NCBI RefSeq assembly: GCF_001881565.1
Contig: NZ_MPDJ01000004.1
Span: forward strand, 1-64,000
Length of the DNA stretch: 64,000 bases
Direction of reading: 5' to 3'
From: Eisenbergiella tayi
Lineage (GTDB): Bacteria > Bacillota > Clostridia > Lachnospirales > Lachnospiraceae
Notes under the pieces: model-generated
Told to the model about the DNA's origin: nothing
Database searches by the model: none
What the model saw: only the letters and a program-made list of their open reading frames with translations
Translations under genes and position numbers: made by a program
Part shown: piece by piece, positions 62,377-64,000 of the stretch
How positions within the stretch are numbered: the stretch's first letter is position 1
Layout: every line of letters starts with the position of its first letter

Positions 62377-64000
62377 TTAAGCCCGCACCTTTATTCCCTT
62401 GCCGTCCCTTTTGGCTGCCTTTATCTGATTCAATACAAGCTCCCTGCTCTTATAAGGAATAGATGTTTCATCCGAAAGCCTGGTATAGTAAACCGCTTCA
62501 ATAGAGTCTCCTTCACTCAGACGCATTCCTCTGACGCCGATGGCACCTTTTTTCTTTTCTGGTATTTCTTCTACGGCAAATCGAAGGAAATAACCCGCCC
62601 TGGACTGCAGGATTATGTTCTTCTGCTCCTTCATTACGACAACGCTTACTACCGAATCGCCTTCCTGCAGCTTCGTGGCGGCAACCGTCCTCTTGGCCAC
62701 ATCAAACTCCCCTCCGTCCACGATCTTCAGCATACCCATCCGGGTTGCGAAAATCACACGGTACAGATTCAGCTCGGACTGGCTTGTTACCAGAAGCAGT
62801 TCTTCCTGGGAGGAATTGAAATTGCTCACGTTATCTATAGGAATTCCCTTATCCCTGAACTTCCCGAAGGGCAGATCCTGTACCTTCACGGTATACAGCT
62901 GGCCCATATTGGTAAACATACATATTCTTCCCGTATTCTTGCACTGGAATACGAATTTATTCTCGGCATCCGCCGCTTCCTTATTTCTTTCATAGGCCGA
63001 CAGATCAATCGTCTTCGCATAGCCGAAGCGATCCATGAGGAAAACGACATCCATTTCCTCCAGCTTCTTTTCCTCGTAAACGACCTCCCCGCAGTTATCA
63101 ATTACGGTCCTGCGCTTTCTTCCGAATTTTTTCTTTATGGAATCCAGCTCGTTTATAATAACCTGGGCCATGGAATCTTTTCTCGAAAGAATATCTTCAT
63201 ACCGGTATATATTGGCAACCGTCTCCTCATGCTCCTTGATGAGGGCTTCCAGCTCCAGGCCGATCAGCTTATACAGACGCATTTCCAGAATGGCATTAGC
63301 CTGGTTTTCTGAAAACTTAAGCTGCTGGGCCATAATCCCTGATTCTTTGGATTTAAAACGGATCCCGTCCGTCTTTCCTTCCACCAGACAGGCCTTTGCC
63401 ATAGCCCTGTCTTTGGAGCCGCGGAGGATCTCAATGATCAAATCGATGACATTGCAGGCTTTTATCAGGCCTTCCTGTATCTCTCTCTTGCTGTTTTCCT
63501 TGGCGAGGAGGTTCTCATATTTCCTGGTGGTCGTTTCATACTGGAAATCCACGCTGGCTTTTATGATTTCCTTCAGTCCCAGCGTCTCGGGCCTGCCGTC
63601 CACGATGGCGAGCATATTCACGCCGAACGTATCCTCCAGCCTGGTCTTCTTATACAGCATGTTAATAAAATTGTCCACATCCGCATCCTTGCGAAGCTCA
63701 ATGACAATACGGATGCCCTCTTTGGAGGACTGGTTGGAAATATCGCTGATATCCTGCGTTTTCTTTGTTTCCGCAAGAGAAGCGACATCGGAAAGGAACT
63801 TCCCGATATAGGAGCCGATCATGGTATAAGGGATCTCGGAAATGACAACATTGACCTTGCCGCCCTTTCCTTTTTCCACATCCACCTTACCGCGGATTTT
63901 TATTTTCCCGGCTCCTGTTTCATAAATGGAGAGCAGATCGTCCTTATTGGTCACAATTCCGCCCGTAGGGAAATCAGGCCCCTGTATATAACGCATCAGC
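62377..64000 (-). CDS. Type II topoisomerase subunit A (GyrA/ParC family), 3' part
   Basis: At least 539 residues of the C-terminal portion; the 5' end lies beyond the window. The reading begins near IQGPDFPTGGIVTNKDDL, which in GyrA/ParC follows the catalytic tyrosine by about 100 residues. The tower and coiled-coil regions (YKKTRLEDTFGVNMLAIVDG, EILRGSKDRAMAKACL, QANAILEMRLYKLIGLE) and a shortened C-terminal beta domain (EEMDVVFLMDRFGYAKTIDL, GAIGVRGMRLSEGDSI) are present. A classical GyrA box (QRRGGKG) is absent, favouring the ParC-like type common in Clostridia. Confidence 0.93.
   Translation of the reverse strand, partial: LMRYIQGPDFPTGGIVTNKDDLLSIYETGAGKIKIRGKVDVEKGKGGKVNVVISEIPYTMIGSYIGKFLSDVASLAETKKTQDISDISNQSSKEGIRIVIELRKDADVDNFINMLYKKTRLEDTFGVNMLAIVDGRPETLGLKEIIKASVDFQYETTTRKYENLLAKENSKREIQEGLIKACNVIDLIIEILRGSKDRAMAKACLVEGKTDGIRFKSKESGIMAQQLKFSENQANAILEMRLYKLIGLELEALIKEHEETVANIYRYEDILSRKDSMAQVIINELDSIKKKFGRKRRTVIDNCGEVVYEEKKLEEMDVVFLMDRFGYAKTIDLSAYERNKEAADAENKFVFQCKNTGRICMFTNMGQLYTVKVQDLPFGKFRDKGIPIDNVSNFNSSQEELLLVTSQSELNLYRVIFATRMGMLKIVDGGEFDVAKRTVAATKLQEGDSVVSVVVMKEQKNIILQSRAGYFLRFAVEEIPEKKKGAIGVRGMRLSEGDSIEAVYYTRLSDETSIPYKSRELVLNQIKAAKRDGKGIKVRA

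Overview
The window reads as a low-to-mid GC Gram-positive chromosome of the Clostridia, most likely family Lachnospiraceae. This is inferred from gene content: a rplU-prp-rpmA-obgE-yhbY-nadD-yqeK-rsfS operon, lexA divergent from a yneA-like gene with Bacillus/Clostridium-type SOS boxes, short-form HisG with HisZ, RecU, YlbJ, and an L27 with a Prp-cleavable N-terminus. Nearly all genes lie on the minus strand. I recognise no tRNA, rRNA, CRISPR array, complete insertion sequence or prophage.

Layout. 1-660: an abrupt junction between two broken genes, an AI-2E-type transporter fragment (+) and a truncated sensor kinase (-). 629-4851: two back-to-back two-component systems; one kinase carries a long Gly/Asn/Tyr/Pro/Gln-rich tail. 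5192-6360: SOS module (yneA-like and lexA). 6490-8635: small protein, acetyltransferase, AraC regulator. 8714-13117: conserved rplU...rsfS operon with an L21-type leader. 13144-19965: a block placed between rplU and rng: a TrmO/TsaA-like and UvrA-like fusion with its MerR regulator and a textbook 19-bp-spacer promoter, a lipoprotein, a HAD phosphatase and a NUDIX hydrolase. 19981-23923: rng and the two radical-SAM-linked genes that usually precede rplU. 24000-29521: patchy AT-rich region with decayed duplicates, a MerR-DUF6273 fusion, an unrecognised 363-residue protein, a HIT protein and a CmpB-like membrane protein.

29879-36551 is a strikingly GC-rich island: a LuxR-type response regulator, a 7TM sensor without kinase domain, a separate cytoplasmic kinase, and a large secreted surface protein with leucine-rich repeats, three SLH domains and cell-wall-binding repeats. 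The surface gene is split by a one-base frameshift in a C5 run. Next to it is a subtilase whose catalytic serine is glycine (36904-38577). 39259-45980: MATE transporter and hisZ-hisG-hisD-hisB-hisIE, where HisIE carries a degenerate HisA/HisF-like barrel. 46078-64000: mostly housekeeping functions (NUDIX, RecU, pseudouridine synthases, YgiQ, amidase, CoaD, RsmD, topoisomerase A subunit), interrupted at 49400-50170 by a candidate rod-shaped non-coding RNA and a ~350-bp fold-back element.

Best candidates for undescribed biology are the TsaA-TsaA-UvrA fusion with its MerR switch, the split-sensor/surface-protein island, the candidate ncRNA and the fold-back element. All functional statements come from reading the sequence; no database search was run.
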